Shown piece after piece: positions 6,262 through 15,057 of a stretch of DNA of 53,375 nucleotides (positions are counted from its first letter, which is position 1; each line of letters begins with the position of its first letter). The position numbers were made by a program, and so were the translations under genes. The DNA is from an uncultured Oscillospiraceae bacterium (GTDB lineage: Bacteria; Bacillota; Clostridia; Oscillospirales; Oscillospiraceae). Location of the stretch: NCBI GenBank assembly GCA_944386985.1, contig CALXDD010000017.1, positions 1-53,375 on the forward strand, given 5' to 3'. The notes beneath the pieces were generated by a model that did not search any database, had not been told where the DNA came from, and saw only the letters and a list, made by a program, of their open reading frames with translations.

Positions 6262-8388
6262 TTACCGGTTCATGAACTGATAGAGCATGACCACCGCCTC
6301 CATGCGGGTGGCTATCCGGCCGGCAGCGAAGTTTCCACCGCCATCGCCCTGCACCATTCCAAGGCCCTGGGCAATGGCCGCATAGCCGTAGTACTCCGCC
6401 GGGATGGCCGCCTCATCCGCAAAGCTGCAGCGGAAGATCCCCGGAATCTGTGCGGCAGCGCCGTAGCCACCGTAGTCCAGCAGCGTCCGTACTACCTCAC
6501 CCCGGGTTATGAGCCGTCCGTCCTCACGGTCTCCCCGGGCCAGAAGGCCCATGGAATAGGCCCGCTCATACACCCGGTCGGCGGCCCCCTCCTCCTGGAG
6601 ATCCGGCAGATCGCCGTCCAGGCTCACCAGAAGCGCCATCCAGTCCAGCTGCTTCAGCTGCTCCTTAGGCCGCAGGGTCCCACCCAGCCAGCCTACCCCG
6701 TAGGCCGCCAGAGACTCCGCCTGCTCCCTGCCCCAGCAGCCCGCCAGGTCGGAGTAGGTAATACCCTGAGGTTCTGCGGGGGTTGGACATACCGGCGCGC
6801 CGGTCTTGGCATCGATGCCGGAGGCATACTCCCCCTGCTCCAGAGTGTAACCCAGCTCCAGGCTGTTGAGATAGGAGTACCCCAGATCGATCAGCTGCTG
6901 GTACCGGCTGCCATAATCCTGCAGGGCCTGGGGTACCTCTATGTAGCCCAAGGTCACCGTATAAGTGGCGTACCAGGCGTCCAGAGCCTCCTCCGGAGTA
7001 ATAATGCCTTCAGCGCTGTCAAAGTCGGGGTCAGCGTCAAAGCTCCGATACAAGCCCGCAATGGTGCCGTCCTCCCCGTCCACCGCCACAGTGATGGAGT
7101 TGGTTGGGAAGAAATAGCCGTTCTCTTTTTGGGCATAGACGAAATAGTAGGCCGTGGAACCGTTCTCCGGCTTCTCCGAGTCATAGAGATCGCAGAGCTT
7201 CCACTGGTTCGGCCACAGGGCGGTAAGGAAGGACTCCGCTGTGGCCTGGGCATTCTCCAGAGACACCTTGGCCTGGAAGTCCTCACCTCCCCAGGTGGGG
7301 CCGGACACCGCCAGCAGGCCGCCGGTTTTGGCGTCCACCGTCACGCTGCGCCGCCAGCCTTCGCTGCCGCTGTAGCGGAGAGAGGCGGTGACCTCCCCGG
7401 TCTCCCGGTTCAACATGTAGCTGCAGGAGGAAAGGGCGGCTTCGGTAAGTCCCAGTTGTTTCCAGGCCCGCACCGCCCGGTCCAGAGGCTCCTTGGACTG
7501 GACCCCAGTCATCTGGGCGATGCCCTCCTGCTCCGCCTCTGTGAGGCTCCCGTCGGCGGACTCCCCCGCGGTGGCGTCACCGCTGCCGGCGCTGCCGTTC
7601 CCCTTGTCAAGATTCTCATAGAGCTTCGTCAGATCCACCAGCTGTCCGGCGGTGTCCACATAGTATTCGTGGACCGGCTCCGGCAGATACTGCAGCACCG
7701 CCCGTTCCCCGCTGTCATCCAGCACATACTCTATGCGCATCTCCAGCGTGCTCTTCAAAAGTACACCTGCCTTCTCCTGTGCGGTGCGCTCAGCAGCGTC
7801 GCCGGAAAAGATCTTTCCCGGGTCGGCGATCTCCCCTACATATCCGGAATACTGATCGCTTCGGGAGAAGCGGAGCACCTCCCCCGTCCAGGCATCCACG
7901 GTTGCAGACACTGTCACCGGAGTAGGCAGACCGTAGAGCAGAAGGTCGCTGCGGAACACATACTGGTCCGCCCCCACCGCCTGGCTCCCTGTCTCCGCAG
8001 GAAGGACGGCGCTCTCATTGCCCGACAGCACCCGGTCGAAGAATGCCTGAGCGGTCTTGGCCGCCTCTGCCCAGCTCACGGGTGGGAAGGCGGCGGTGTG
8101 GTCCGCCCCGTCCATCCGGCTGAGACTGTACCAGTAGACCTTCCCGGCCTCGTCGGCCCTCACCCGGAGGGACTCCCCCTCTCCCTCCCAATTCAGGGAC
8201 CAGAGGGTCTGAAACTCCGTCTCCTCTAAATCGCCGTAGAAGCTGGAGTAGGTATCCGGGACGTTCAGAACCTCCTTCACTGCCTGGGTCACCTGGTTCA
8301 GGCGCTGGTCCGTGGACGCAGCAGCGGCAGGAAAGGCCAGAACCGCCGCCAGTACCAGGGCCAGAGCACTGCATAGGGCTCGCTTCAT
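6262..8388 (-). CDS. Secreted YcdB/YcdC-repeat protein with S-layer homology domains
   Basis: The 708-residue protein begins with a signal peptide (MKRALCSALALVLAAVLAFP, cleavage near AAAAS). Residues about 30-480 hold repeated YcdB/YcdC (PepSY-like) units, for example SWAEAAKTAQAFFDRVLSG, TVSATVDAWTGEVLRFSR, and ENAQATAESFLTALWPNQWK. The last 170 residues look like three S-layer homology repeats, the third with FADEAAIPAEYYGYAAIAQG and RIATRMEAVVML. The protein is therefore expected outside the membrane, held to secondary cell-wall polymer; YcdB-type domains are thought to act as inhibitors or as assembly factors, but no activity is established. AGGAGGAATGAGAA precedes the ATG. It is monocistronic as far as visible. 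Confidence 0.85.
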   Translation of the reverse strand: MKRALCSALALVLAAVLAFPAAAASTDQRLNQVTQAVKEVLNVPDTYSSFYGDLEETEFQTLWSLNWEGEGESLRVRADEAGKVYWYSLSRMDGADHTAAFPPVSWAEAAKTAQAFFDRVLSGNESAVLPAETGSQAVGADQYVFRSDLLLYGLPTPVTVSATVDAWTGEVLRFSRSDQYSGYVGEIADPGKIFSGDAAERTAQEKAGVLLKSTLEMRIEYVLDDSGERAVLQYLPEPVHEYYVDTAGQLVDLTKLYENLDKGNGSAGSGDATAGESADGSLTEAEQEGIAQMTGVQSKEPLDRAVRAWKQLGLTEAALSSCSYMLNRETGEVTASLRYSGSEGWRRSVTVDAKTGGLLAVSGPTWGGEDFQAKVSLENAQATAESFLTALWPNQWKLCDLYDSEKPENGSTAYYFVYAQKENGYFFPTNSITVAVDGEDGTIAGLYRSFDADPDFDSAEGIITPEEALDAWYATYTVTLGYIEVPQALQDYGSRYQQLIDLGYSYLNSLELGYTLEQGEYASGIDAKTGAPVCPTPAEPQGITYSDLAGCWGREQAESLAAYGVGWLGGTLRPKEQLKQLDWMALLVSLDGDLPDLQEEGAADRVYERAYSMGLLARGDREDGRLITRGEVVRTLLDYGGYGAAAQIPGIFRCSFADEAAIPAEYYGYAAIAQGLGMVQGDGGGNFAAGRIATRMEAVVMLYQFMNR

Positions 8389-8583
8389 TTCTCATTCCTC
8401 CTCTTTCGTGTTGTCACAGATGTATGCCCTTCACAAAAAAAGACGCGGTTGGGAAAGAAATCTGCCATCAGATCTTCCTGATTCTTCCTGGATTTTTTCT
8501 AATTTTTACTGCTGCATTTTGTGTATTCTATCAATATAGGCTTCAGTCCGTGCCGGGAAATCTTGCCTGGAACGCCGCAGCCG
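8389..8583. other. 195-base gap before the EFR1 gene, nothing assigned
   Basis: This AT-richer intergenic stretch holds the ribosome site of the YcdB/SLH gene (AGAGGAGG). No clear promoter, terminator or open frame with a ribosome site could be assigned; the long frame crossing it on the plus strand is antisense noise. Confidence 0.4.
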
Positions 8584-9339
8584 TTACCAAAACAGATGGT
8601 TCTCCTTTCTCTCTCTGCACGCGGGGCCAATCATCTCCTTCAAAGCGGCGATCTTTGTCGGGTCCACAGTCCGGGCCCCAACAGGACAGACCGCCACGCA
8701 GCGCATGCAGGAGATGCAGCTCTCCTGCGCCGGCAGTGACGGGGCTGAAGGGTCGATAGCACCCGCCGGGCACTTTTGGGCGCACAGTCCGCAGCCGGTG
8801 CAGTCCCCGCTGACATGGATGCCGATAGGCATCAGATGACACTCCCGGTAGGGTCGGTTCCCAGGCAGCACCGGAGTACCGGCGTTCTTCTCCGCCAGCA
8901 GCCGCCGCATCCGGCGCCCCATATCCCGGAGGACTGCGGCGTCCTCCGTGTCGGGGCGGCCCCCGCCGAATTCCCGGACAATGGAGTGCTCCGCCACCGC
9001 CGCCACGCCGGCCGCTACCGTAAAGCCCGCCGCCTCCGCCAGATCCTGCAGCTCCACAAGGGTGTCCTCATATTCCCGGTTGCCGTATACCGCCACCACA
9101 ACAGCCCGGGCGCCGTTCCCCCGGCAGGCGCCAAACCGCCGGGCAGCAAGGGCGGGAACCCGTCCGCCGTAGGCGGGCACGGCCACCAGGCACACATCCC
9201 CTTTCTGAAACACCGCCGGAACAAAGGTGGGATCGCACAGGTCCACGATGGCTGCCGTCTCTCCCATACCCTCCGCCAGCAGCGCCGCCGCCCGGGCGGT
9301 TCCTCCGGTGGGACTGAACAGAATCTGATAAAATGCCAT
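8584..9339 (-). CDS. EFR1-family flavodoxin-ferredoxin (EFR1-type, 2 x 4Fe-4S)
   Basis: Residues 1-150 are a flavodoxin-like domain with the phosphate loop SPTGGTARAA, and residues about 175-240 carry two 4Fe-4S motifs, CTGCGLCAQKCP and CISCMRCVAVCP. This fusion (EFR1 family) is common in gut anaerobes and probably passes electrons between an iron-sulfur donor and an FMN-using partner; no specific partner is encoded next door. TAGGAGG precedes the ATG by 8 bases, and TATACT at about 9377 could be the -10 element. It lies between the SLH gene and the BMP importer operon and seems independent of both. Confidence 0.88.
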   Translation of the reverse strand: MAFYQILFSPTGGTARAAALLAEGMGETAAIVDLCDPTFVPAVFQKGDVCLVAVPAYGGRVPALAARRFGACRGNGARAVVVAVYGNREYEDTLVELQDLAEAAGFTVAAGVAAVAEHSIVREFGGGRPDTEDAAVLRDMGRRMRRLLAEKNAGTPVLPGNRPYRECHLMPIGIHVSGDCTGCGLCAQKCPAGAIDPSAPSLPAQESCISCMRCVAVCPVGARTVDPTKIAALKEMIGPACRERKENHLFW

Positions 9340-9421
9340 TTCTGCTACCTCCTATCTCGTTGATTTTCCTCAGTATACCATGGTTTCCGCCCCTGTGCCA
9401 GAGTCTTGATCTTCATGGGGC

Positions 9422-9458
9422 AAAAAAAGAGGGACATGGCGGTCTGCCATGTCCCTCT
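9422..9458 (-). terminator. Terminator of the BMP importer operon
   Basis: On the minus strand AGAGGGACATGGC pairs with GCCATGTCCCTCT and is followed by seven T. It lies about 43 bases after the stop codon of the binding-protein gene. Confidence 0.9.
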
Positions 9459-9500
9459 CCTTATGGATGTTCCTGTGCGCCGCCTTTGGCAAAGCGTCTT

Positions 9501-10560
9501 TTACTGCATGAAGGTGCCGTCCATCATCTGATCCAGATAGGACTGGTACTTCTCCTGCTTCTCAGCGGGAACCAGATCGCTGATCGCACCGGCAGACAGC
9601 ACGCCGTTCTGCATGGTGCCGTAGATCACCTCGCCGCCGAAGCTGTCGTTCTGCACAGCCTCCATGCAGAGCCCCACCAGGGAGGCGTTGTCGGTAACCT
9701 GGCTGCAGATGATGCACTCGTTCTGACCCAAGAGGTCGGAGGGCTGAGCGATGTCGTACACCTTAACACTGCCGCTGGCGGCATTGGCCTCGTCGATGGC
9801 CTGACGGGCGCCGGAATCGACGGCGGAGGCGTCGCCGAAGAACACGTCGGCGCCCTCATCCATCATGGCCTTGGCAAACTCGATGCCCTTATCGGCAGCG
9901 GAGAAGGAGTTGGAGTAAACAATGTCCAGAGTGGTGACGGTCTTGCCCTCCTGCTCACCCACATAGGCGGCAGCCTCGGCATAGCCGGCGTACTTGCCCT
10001 GGGTGGTGTCCAGCTCCATACCGCCGATGAAGGCGATGGTGCCGGTCTCGGTCATGAGTCCCGCCAGCGCACCGGCGATCCAGCCAACCTGCTGAGAGTC
10101 AGGCAGCAGAGAGGTCACGTTGCCGTTGGTGGCCTTCTCAGGGGTGTCGGTACCGCCGTTGAGGAGGGCAAAGGCAACTTCGGGGTACTCCTCAGCAGCC
10201 TGGAGCACCGCGTCGGTGTACTGGTTGCCGGGGGGCGTAGATCAGATCGTAGCCCAGATCACAGTAGGTGACGATGTTGTCATAGTAGGCGGACTGGTCA
10301 ATCATGTCGGAGTAGGCGGTCTCCCAGCCGTACTCCGCCGCGGCATCCACCATGGCGTTGTAGCAGGACATACCCCACCCGCCGTCGGAAATGCTGGAGT
10401 CGCAGATCATAGCCACCTTGAAACCGGACCCGGAGGCGTCTCCCCCGCTCTCTCCGCCGGACTGGTTGCTGCCGCCGTTGTTCTGGGTAGTGTTTCCGCC
10501 GCAGGCAGCCAGGGCCAACAGCATGGACAGTGCAAGAAGCATCGCGAACAATTTTTTCAT
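9501..10560 (-). pseudogene. BMP-family (purine nucleoside type) lipoprotein binding protein, frameshifted
   Basis: Two overlapping frames together make one BmpA/Med-type substrate-binding protein of about 352 residues. The first part (10560 down to about 10231) has a lipoprotein signal with lipobox LAAC and the start of the periplasmic fold (FKVAMICDSSISDGGWG). The second (about 10230 to 9501) holds the rest (ALLNGGTDT, QVGWIAGALAG, GKYAGYAEAAAYVG). The break is in six G at 10230-10235; five would restore YAPGNQYTDAVLQAAEEYP. It is therefore a +1 slip, either genuine, switchable or a sequencing error. BMP proteins bind purine nucleosides in the best-studied cases. GGAGGAA precedes the ATG at 10560. 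It is the last gene of the importer operon. Confidence 0.85.
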
Positions 10561-10606
10561 AACACATTCCTCCAATTCATCTAATCTGCTGTTCCTTCTA
10601 TTTTCT

Positions 10607-10628
10607 AACAGCCGCAGAAGCGGCGGTT
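10607..10628 (-). other. Intercistronic hairpin before the binding-protein gene
   Basis: On the minus strand AACCGCCGC and GCGGCTGTT pair around TTCT in the 75-base gap between the permease and the BMP gene. Hairpins in such positions often stabilise or separately regulate the binding-protein message; that role is inference. Confidence 0.5.
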
Positions 10629-10635
10629 ATTCCTT

Positions 10636-11568
10636 TTACCGCTCCTCCCGGAGGTAGGGCTTGCCGGAACCCTTGGGCCCCGCCTTCTTTATACCGATGA
10701 GAGCCAGCACCACCACTGTGGCGATGTAGGGGATCATCTGGAAGAACTGATAGGGGATGCCGGAGCTGCCCACCTGCAGGCGAATCTGCAGCGCGTCGCA
10801 AAAGCCGAAGAACAAGCACGCCAGCAGCACGCCGCCGCCGGTCCACCGGCCGAAAATCACGGCGGCCAGGGCGATAAAGCCGCGGCCAGCCACGTTGCCG
10901 TCCACATAGGTGTTGGCGTAGCAGGTGGTGAGGTAGGCCCCGCCCATGCCCGCCAGAGCGCCGCAGATGATGCAGGCCACATACTTCACACCGATGACGT
11001 TGATCCCCAGAGTGGCGGCAGCCTTAGGATATTCGCCCACCGCCTTGTAGTTGAGACCGGACTTGGTCTTGTTGAAGTAGATGGCAGTGAAGATCACCAG
11101 TGCGTAGGCCAGATACACCATGGGGGTCTGGTCTAAAAGCAGCTTCAAAAGGAAGTTGTCTGCGTTAATGTGCAGGGTGCTGGAGAGAGTATCCATCAGC
11201 TTTACCTGCACCAGCTCGCTGCCGGCGCCGAAGTACACCCGGTAGATAAAGGCCGCCAGGGCCGGGGCGAAAATGTTGATCGCCATGCCGTAGACGATCT
11301 GCTCGGCACAGAGGGTAACGGTGGCGTAGGCGAAGATCATATTCACCAGGATGGCCACCGCAGCGCCTGCCACCACGCCCAGCATGGGGCTGCCGGAGAT
11401 GAGGCTCACCAAAAAGCCCACCAGGGACCCGATGGCGGCGAGACCCTCCAGGCCGATGTGGACCAGGCCAGCCCGCTGGGAGTAGAGCTCCGCCAGGGAC
11501 AGGAAGATCAGGGGCGTGGCCATGCGGATGCTGGCCAGGATCAAGTTGGATATAAATTCCCAATCCAT
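10636..11568 (-). CDS. ABC importer permease, BMP/nucleoside family (NupQ/YufQ-like)
   Basis: The 310-residue protein is a BPD_transp_2-type permease with about eight membrane helices. Typical features are the N-terminal FISNLILASIRMATPLIFLSLAELYSQRAGLVHIGLEG motif region, GVKYVACIICGALAGMGGAY, and FIALAAVIFGRW near the C-terminus. It pairs with the larger permease upstream and the double ATPase. ATG 11568 is chosen because AGGAGG lies 9 bases upstream and one base separates it from the preceding stop; a longer frame begins at 11592. Confidence 0.92.
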   Translation of the reverse strand: MDWEFISNLILASIRMATPLIFLSLAELYSQRAGLVHIGLEGLAAIGSLVGFLVSLISGSPMLGVVAGAAVAILVNMIFAYATVTLCAEQIVYGMAINIFAPALAAFIYRVYFGAGSELVQVKLMDTLSSTLHINADNFLLKLLLDQTPMVYLAYALVIFTAIYFNKTKSGLNYKAVGEYPKAAATLGINVIGVKYVACIICGALAGMGGAYLTTCYANTYVDGNVAGRGFIALAAVIFGRWTGGGVLLACLFFGFCDALQIRLQVGSSGIPYQFFQMIPYIATVVVLALIGIKKAGPKGSGKPYLREER

Positions 11569-11569
11569 T

Positions 11570-12625
11570 TTACGCAGCCTCCTTTTTCGCAAACATACGG
11601 TCCATGACCGCCTTGATCTGGGGCAGTTTTACCATGGCGAGACCCGCCACAGTGAAGACGATCACCAGGGCCTGGATGATATCCGACACGCTGGTAGGCA
11701 CGCCGGTGGCCGCCTGCATGGTGGTGGAACCCACCCGCAGCGCCGCGAAGAAGATGGCCACCAAGATGGTCGCCAGAGGATGGAGCTGCGCGATGAGTGC
11801 CATAGCCACGCCATCAAAGCCGTAGCCTGCGGCAAAGCCGTTGATGAGACGGTACTGGGTACCCAGCAGCTCCGCACTGCCGCCAAGGCCCGCGATGAGG
11901 CCGGAGACCACGAAGCTGAAGAGGACGTACCGCTTCACCGCGAATCCGTTGAACTCCGCCGCTGTCATGTTGAGGCCCACCGCCCGCATCTGGAAGCCCT
12001 TGGAGGTGTAGAACAGGAAATAGTAAATGAGGAGGCCCACCACCAGGGCAATGAGGAAGGCGGAGGTGGTCCGGAGGCCGAAGATCCGGCTGAGCTTGGT
12101 GGCGTCGGGGACAGAGGCCGTCTGGGGCACATTGCCCTCCCGCAGCCAATTGGTGTATACCACGCCCATGAAGAGAGTGGCCACATAGTTGAGCATAATG
12201 GAGATGATCATCTCGTTCTGCCCCCGGTAGACCTTCAGAAGACCGGGGATCAGGGCCCACACGCCGCCGGCCAGAGCGCCGACGATGAGGCACAGCAGAA
12301 TGCCAGGAAAGCCTTCAATACCGCTCTGAGTGGCCACATAGCAGCAGGCCACGGAACCGATGATGAACTGGCCCTCACCGCCTAAGTTGAACACGCCGCA
12401 GCGGTAGGCAAAGCAGGCGCAGAGGCTGGTGAAAATCAGTGGGGTGGCCCGGGCCAGGGTGGTGCCCAGATTCCGGGTGTTGCCGAAGGCGCCGATCCAC
12501 AGGGACTGCAGCGCCGTGGCGGGGTTGGCGCCCAGCACCGCCATGATCACGCAGCCGATGGCGAAGGCCAGCAGCACGGAGATGATGGGGACCAGCACGC
12601 TGATAAGCTTGTTGCTGTTTTTCAT
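11570..12625 (-). CDS. ABC importer permease, BMP/nucleoside family (NupP/YufP-like)
   Basis: The 351-residue BPD_transp_2 permease carries the family motifs IGAFGNTRNLGTTLARATPLI and FAYRCGVFNLGGEGQFIIG, then the cytoplasmic coupling region FALKRYVLFSF-like FAVKRYVLFSFVVSGLIAG, and a C-terminal GVPTSVSDIIQALVIVF helix. It is larger than its partner, as usual in Nup/Yuf and RfuC/RfuD-type pairs. It starts 12 bases after the ATPase stop and ends one base before the next permease, so the three are co-translated. Confidence 0.92.
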   Translation of the reverse strand: MKNSNKLISVLVPIISVLLAFAIGCVIMAVLGANPATALQSLWIGAFGNTRNLGTTLARATPLIFTSLCACFAYRCGVFNLGGEGQFIIGSVACCYVATQSGIEGFPGILLCLIVGALAGGVWALIPGLLKVYRGQNEMIISIMLNYVATLFMGVVYTNWLREGNVPQTASVPDATKLSRIFGLRTTSAFLIALVVGLLIYYFLFYTSKGFQMRAVGLNMTAAEFNGFAVKRYVLFSFVVSGLIAGLGGSAELLGTQYRLINGFAAGYGFDGVAMALIAQLHPLATILVAIFFAALRVGSTTMQAATGVPTSVSDIIQALVIVFTVAGLAMVKLPQIKAVMDRMFAKKEAA

Positions 12626-12637
12626 TCTCTCCCTCCC

Positions 12638-14146
12638 TCACTTTCCGGCCATGGCCAGGCTGATCTCCTGGATAGGCGGCTCCTTGCCGGAGAACACCCC
12701 CATCACCTGACCCTCAAACATGACCACGATCCGGTCGGACACCTCCAGGATCTCGTCGAAGTCCGCGGAAATCAACAACACGCCGCAGCCCTTCTCCCGG
12801 GCCTCCACCATGGTGTCGTGGATGAAGCGGGTGGCGCCGATATCCAGGCCCCGGGTGGGATGGACCGCTACCAGCAGATCCGGCTTGCCCTCCAGCTCCC
12901 GGGCCAGAATCACCTTCTGCTGGTTGCCGCCGGAGAGGTTCCGGGCCTCCTGCTCCACCGAGGTACAGCGGATGTCGTACTTGGTTTTCATCTCCTCAGC
13001 GTACTCCCGGATGGCCCGCTTTTTCAAAAAGAAGCCATGGGCAGCAGAGAACTGAGGGGTATCCGTGGACTTGAGAACGATATTGTCCTTGACGGTCATG
13101 TTGCCGATGAGGCCCATCTTGTTCCGGTCCTCGGGGATGTGGGACACACTTTCCAGAATAAAGCCGTTGGGGGTGAACTGGGCCACACGGGAGCCCTTCA
13201 GATCCACCCGCCCGGCGTCCGGGGTCAGAACGCCGGTGACCACCTGGGCCAGCTGGCTCTGGCCGTTGCCGTCCACTCCGGCAATGCCTACGATCTCCCC
13301 GCGGCCTACCGTCAGGGAGACGCCGCTCAGGCCGTTGTGCTTGGACTCCTTGTGGTAGTCCACCTTCTCCAGGGCCACCACCGGCTCCCCGGGCTGGGTG
13401 ATCTTCTCGTAGTGCGAGGGAGTGAGTTCCCGGCCGATCATCAGATTGGCCAGCTCCTCTCCGTTGGTCTCATCCCGGTCCAGGGTACACACCGTCTGAC
13501 CCGCCCGCAGAATGGTAATCCGGTCGGAGATCCGCAGCACCTCCCGCATCTTGTGGCTGATGAAAATGATGCTCTTCCCTTCTCCGGTGAGCTTGCGCAT
13601 GATGTCGAAGAGGCCTTCCACCTCAATATCCGTGAGGGCAGCGGAGGGTTCGTCTAAAATCAGCAGTTCCGCGCCCCGATACAGGGCCTTCAAGATCTCC
13701 ACACGCTGCTGAGCGCCCACGGCGATCTCCGTAATGGGCTTGTCAAGCTCCACATCCAGACCGTAGCGCTGGGACAGCTCCACAATCTCCTTCTTTCTCG
13801 CCTCCCGGTCGATGAAGATGCCCTTGGTGTTTCGATCCCCCAGGATGATGTTCTCAAACACCGTCATGGCCTCCACCAGCATAAAGTGCTGATGGACCAT
13901 ACCGATGCCCAGCTTCACCGCCTGGGCCGGGGAGTCGATGCGGACCTTCTTTCCGTTTAAGTAGATGCTGCCTGCGGTGGGCTGGTACAGCCCGATGAGC
14001 ACATTCATCAGCGTGGATTTCCCCGCGCCGTTCTCTCCGAGTAGCGTGTGAACCTCGCCCTTCCGAATGGTCAGGTCGATGTCCTTGTTGGCGTAAAAGT
14101 CGCCGAACTTCTTGCTGACATGCTCAATTCTCAGAAACTCCTCCAA
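12638..14146 (-). CDS. ABC importer double ATPase, BMP/nucleoside family (NupO/YufO-like)
   Basis: The 502-residue protein contains two ABC cassettes. The first has Walker A GENGAGKST (about residues 36-44), the Q-loop region MVHQHFMLVEAMTVFENI, the signature VGAQQRVEILKALYRG and Walker B LLILDEPSAALT. The second (from about residue 258) has a divergent Walker A (GVDGNGQSQ) and the signature NLSGGNQQKVILAREL. This asymmetry is typical of the sugar/nucleoside (CUT2/BMP) class. The MVHQHFMLV sequence is characteristic of the nucleoside branch rather than ribose. It lies 13 bases after the response-regulator stop. Confidence 0.93.
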   Translation of the reverse strand: MEEFLRIEHVSKKFGDFYANKDIDLTIRKGEVHTLLGENGAGKSTLMNVLIGLYQPTAGSIYLNGKKVRIDSPAQAVKLGIGMVHQHFMLVEAMTVFENIILGDRNTKGIFIDREARKKEIVELSQRYGLDVELDKPITEIAVGAQQRVEILKALYRGAELLILDEPSAALTDIEVEGLFDIMRKLTGEGKSIIFISHKMREVLRISDRITILRAGQTVCTLDRDETNGEELANLMIGRELTPSHYEKITQPGEPVVALEKVDYHKESKHNGLSGVSLTVGRGEIVGIAGVDGNGQSQLAQVVTGVLTPDAGRVDLKGSRVAQFTPNGFILESVSHIPEDRNKMGLIGNMTVKDNIVLKSTDTPQFSAAHGFFLKKRAIREYAEEMKTKYDIRCTSVEQEARNLSGGNQQKVILARELEGKPDLLVAVHPTRGLDIGATRFIHDTMVEAREKGCGVLLISADFDEILEVSDRIVVMFEGQVMGVFSGKEPPIQEISLAMAGK

Positions 14147-14159
14147 ATGCCATCCCTCC

Positions 14160-14987
14160 TTACTTGGTTTCCGTCTGTCTGGACAGACGGGCCAGCATCA
14201 GCTGTTTTTTCTCCTGCAGGGTGTAGATCATGGGCTCTGCCCAGGAGTACTGCCGCATGAAATCCCCCTGAAATTGACAAATGGCGTCCTCGTCCCCCTC
14301 CATAAAGCGGCGGTAGTCGGAGTCTGTCAGCTCCATTCTGAGCTGGAGGCTGCCCCGCGCACGGAGGATCAGTTCCTCGGCGGCGTAGTCCCGGAGGGTG
14401 TCCGTCAGCTCCTTGATGGTGCGGCGGTAGCCGGTGCTCTCCGCTCCGGCCACATCCTCCCCCCACAGGCACTCCACGATCTCATGAATGGACACCGGGC
14501 ATCCCTCCCGCAGAAGGCACAGGGCCATCAGCTCCTTGGCCTTCCCCGAGCGGAAGCGCACCGGCTCTCCATCCACCAGCATGTCAAACGCACCGAAGGT
14601 TCGAAAGTAGAAGCGCTTGCTCTGACGGCGGCGCAGGAGCTTTGCCCGGTCCAGCACATCCGCGATGTCCTCCCGGTCAAAGGGCTTGAAAATGATGTAA
14701 TCCGCCTTCATGCGAAGGGCATCCACGGCGAACTTGGGATGAGCCGTGGCGAAAACGATGATAATGTCCCCACGAATCCGGCGCAGCCGCTGGGCCAGCT
14801 CCATGCCGTTCATTCCCGGCATATCGATATCCAGCACGGCAAAATCCACCACATGGCTGGCGGCGTAGGCGATGGCCTGGTTGGGGTCCGTGAATTTCCC
14901 AACGATCTCAAAATCCGGCATGTCGGCACATTTAAGCTCAAACAGCTGCAGATCCAGCAGCATATCGTCCACCAAAATGGTCTTCAT
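14160..14987 (-). CDS. Response regulator with SARP-like winged-helix/BTAD output domain
   Basis: Residues 1-120 are a receiver domain: acidic pair D7-D8, phosphoacceptor D53 in LDIDMPGMNG, and the lysine of IIFKPFD. Residues about 128-200 form a winged helix of the OmpR/SARP kind (FRTFGAFDMLVDGEPVRFRS, then KAKELMALCLLREG), and the remainder resembles a bacterial transcriptional activator (BTAD) helical domain with a YSWAEPMIY motif. This output is unusual next to a LytS/YesM-type kinase, where LytTR or AraC outputs dominate. It lies between the kinase and the importer genes and probably controls the importer. Confidence 0.85.
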   Translation of the reverse strand: MKTILVDDMLLDLQLFELKCADMPDFEIVGKFTDPNQAIAYAASHVVDFAVLDIDMPGMNGMELAQRLRRIRGDIIIVFATAHPKFAVDALRMKADYIIFKPFDREDIADVLDRAKLLRRRQSKRFYFRTFGAFDMLVDGEPVRFRSGKAKELMALCLLREGCPVSIHEIVECLWGEDVAGAESTGYRRTIKELTDTLRDYAAEELILRARGSLQLRMELTDSDYRRFMEGDEDAICQFQGDFMRQYSWAEPMIYTLQEKKQLMLARLSRQTETK

Positions 14988-15018
14988 GTCGCTTCACCTC
15001 GCTCTTTGTCTTAAGTAT

Positions 15019-15057
15019 AACAAAAGGAGCGTACGAGAACCGTACGCTTCCTTTGTT
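15019..15057 (-). terminator. Hairpin between sensor kinase and response regulator (possible attenuator)
   Basis: On the minus strand a 17-bp stem (CGTACG core, two wobble pairs) begins at the kinase stop codon and ends in CCTTTTGTTATACTT. The T-rich tail is imperfect, so partial termination is likely. TATACT inside the tail might also act as a -10 element for the regulator. Confidence 0.6.

Noticed and set aside
6253-8229. 658-residue plus-strand open frame
   Set aside because: It is antisense to the YcdB/SLH gene, lacks a ribosome site and has low-complexity His/Leu/Gly composition typical of GC-rich shadow frames.
9333-10271. 312-residue plus-strand frame opposite the BMP gene
   Set aside because: No ribosome site, shadow composition; the minus-strand reading gives a recognisable binding protein.
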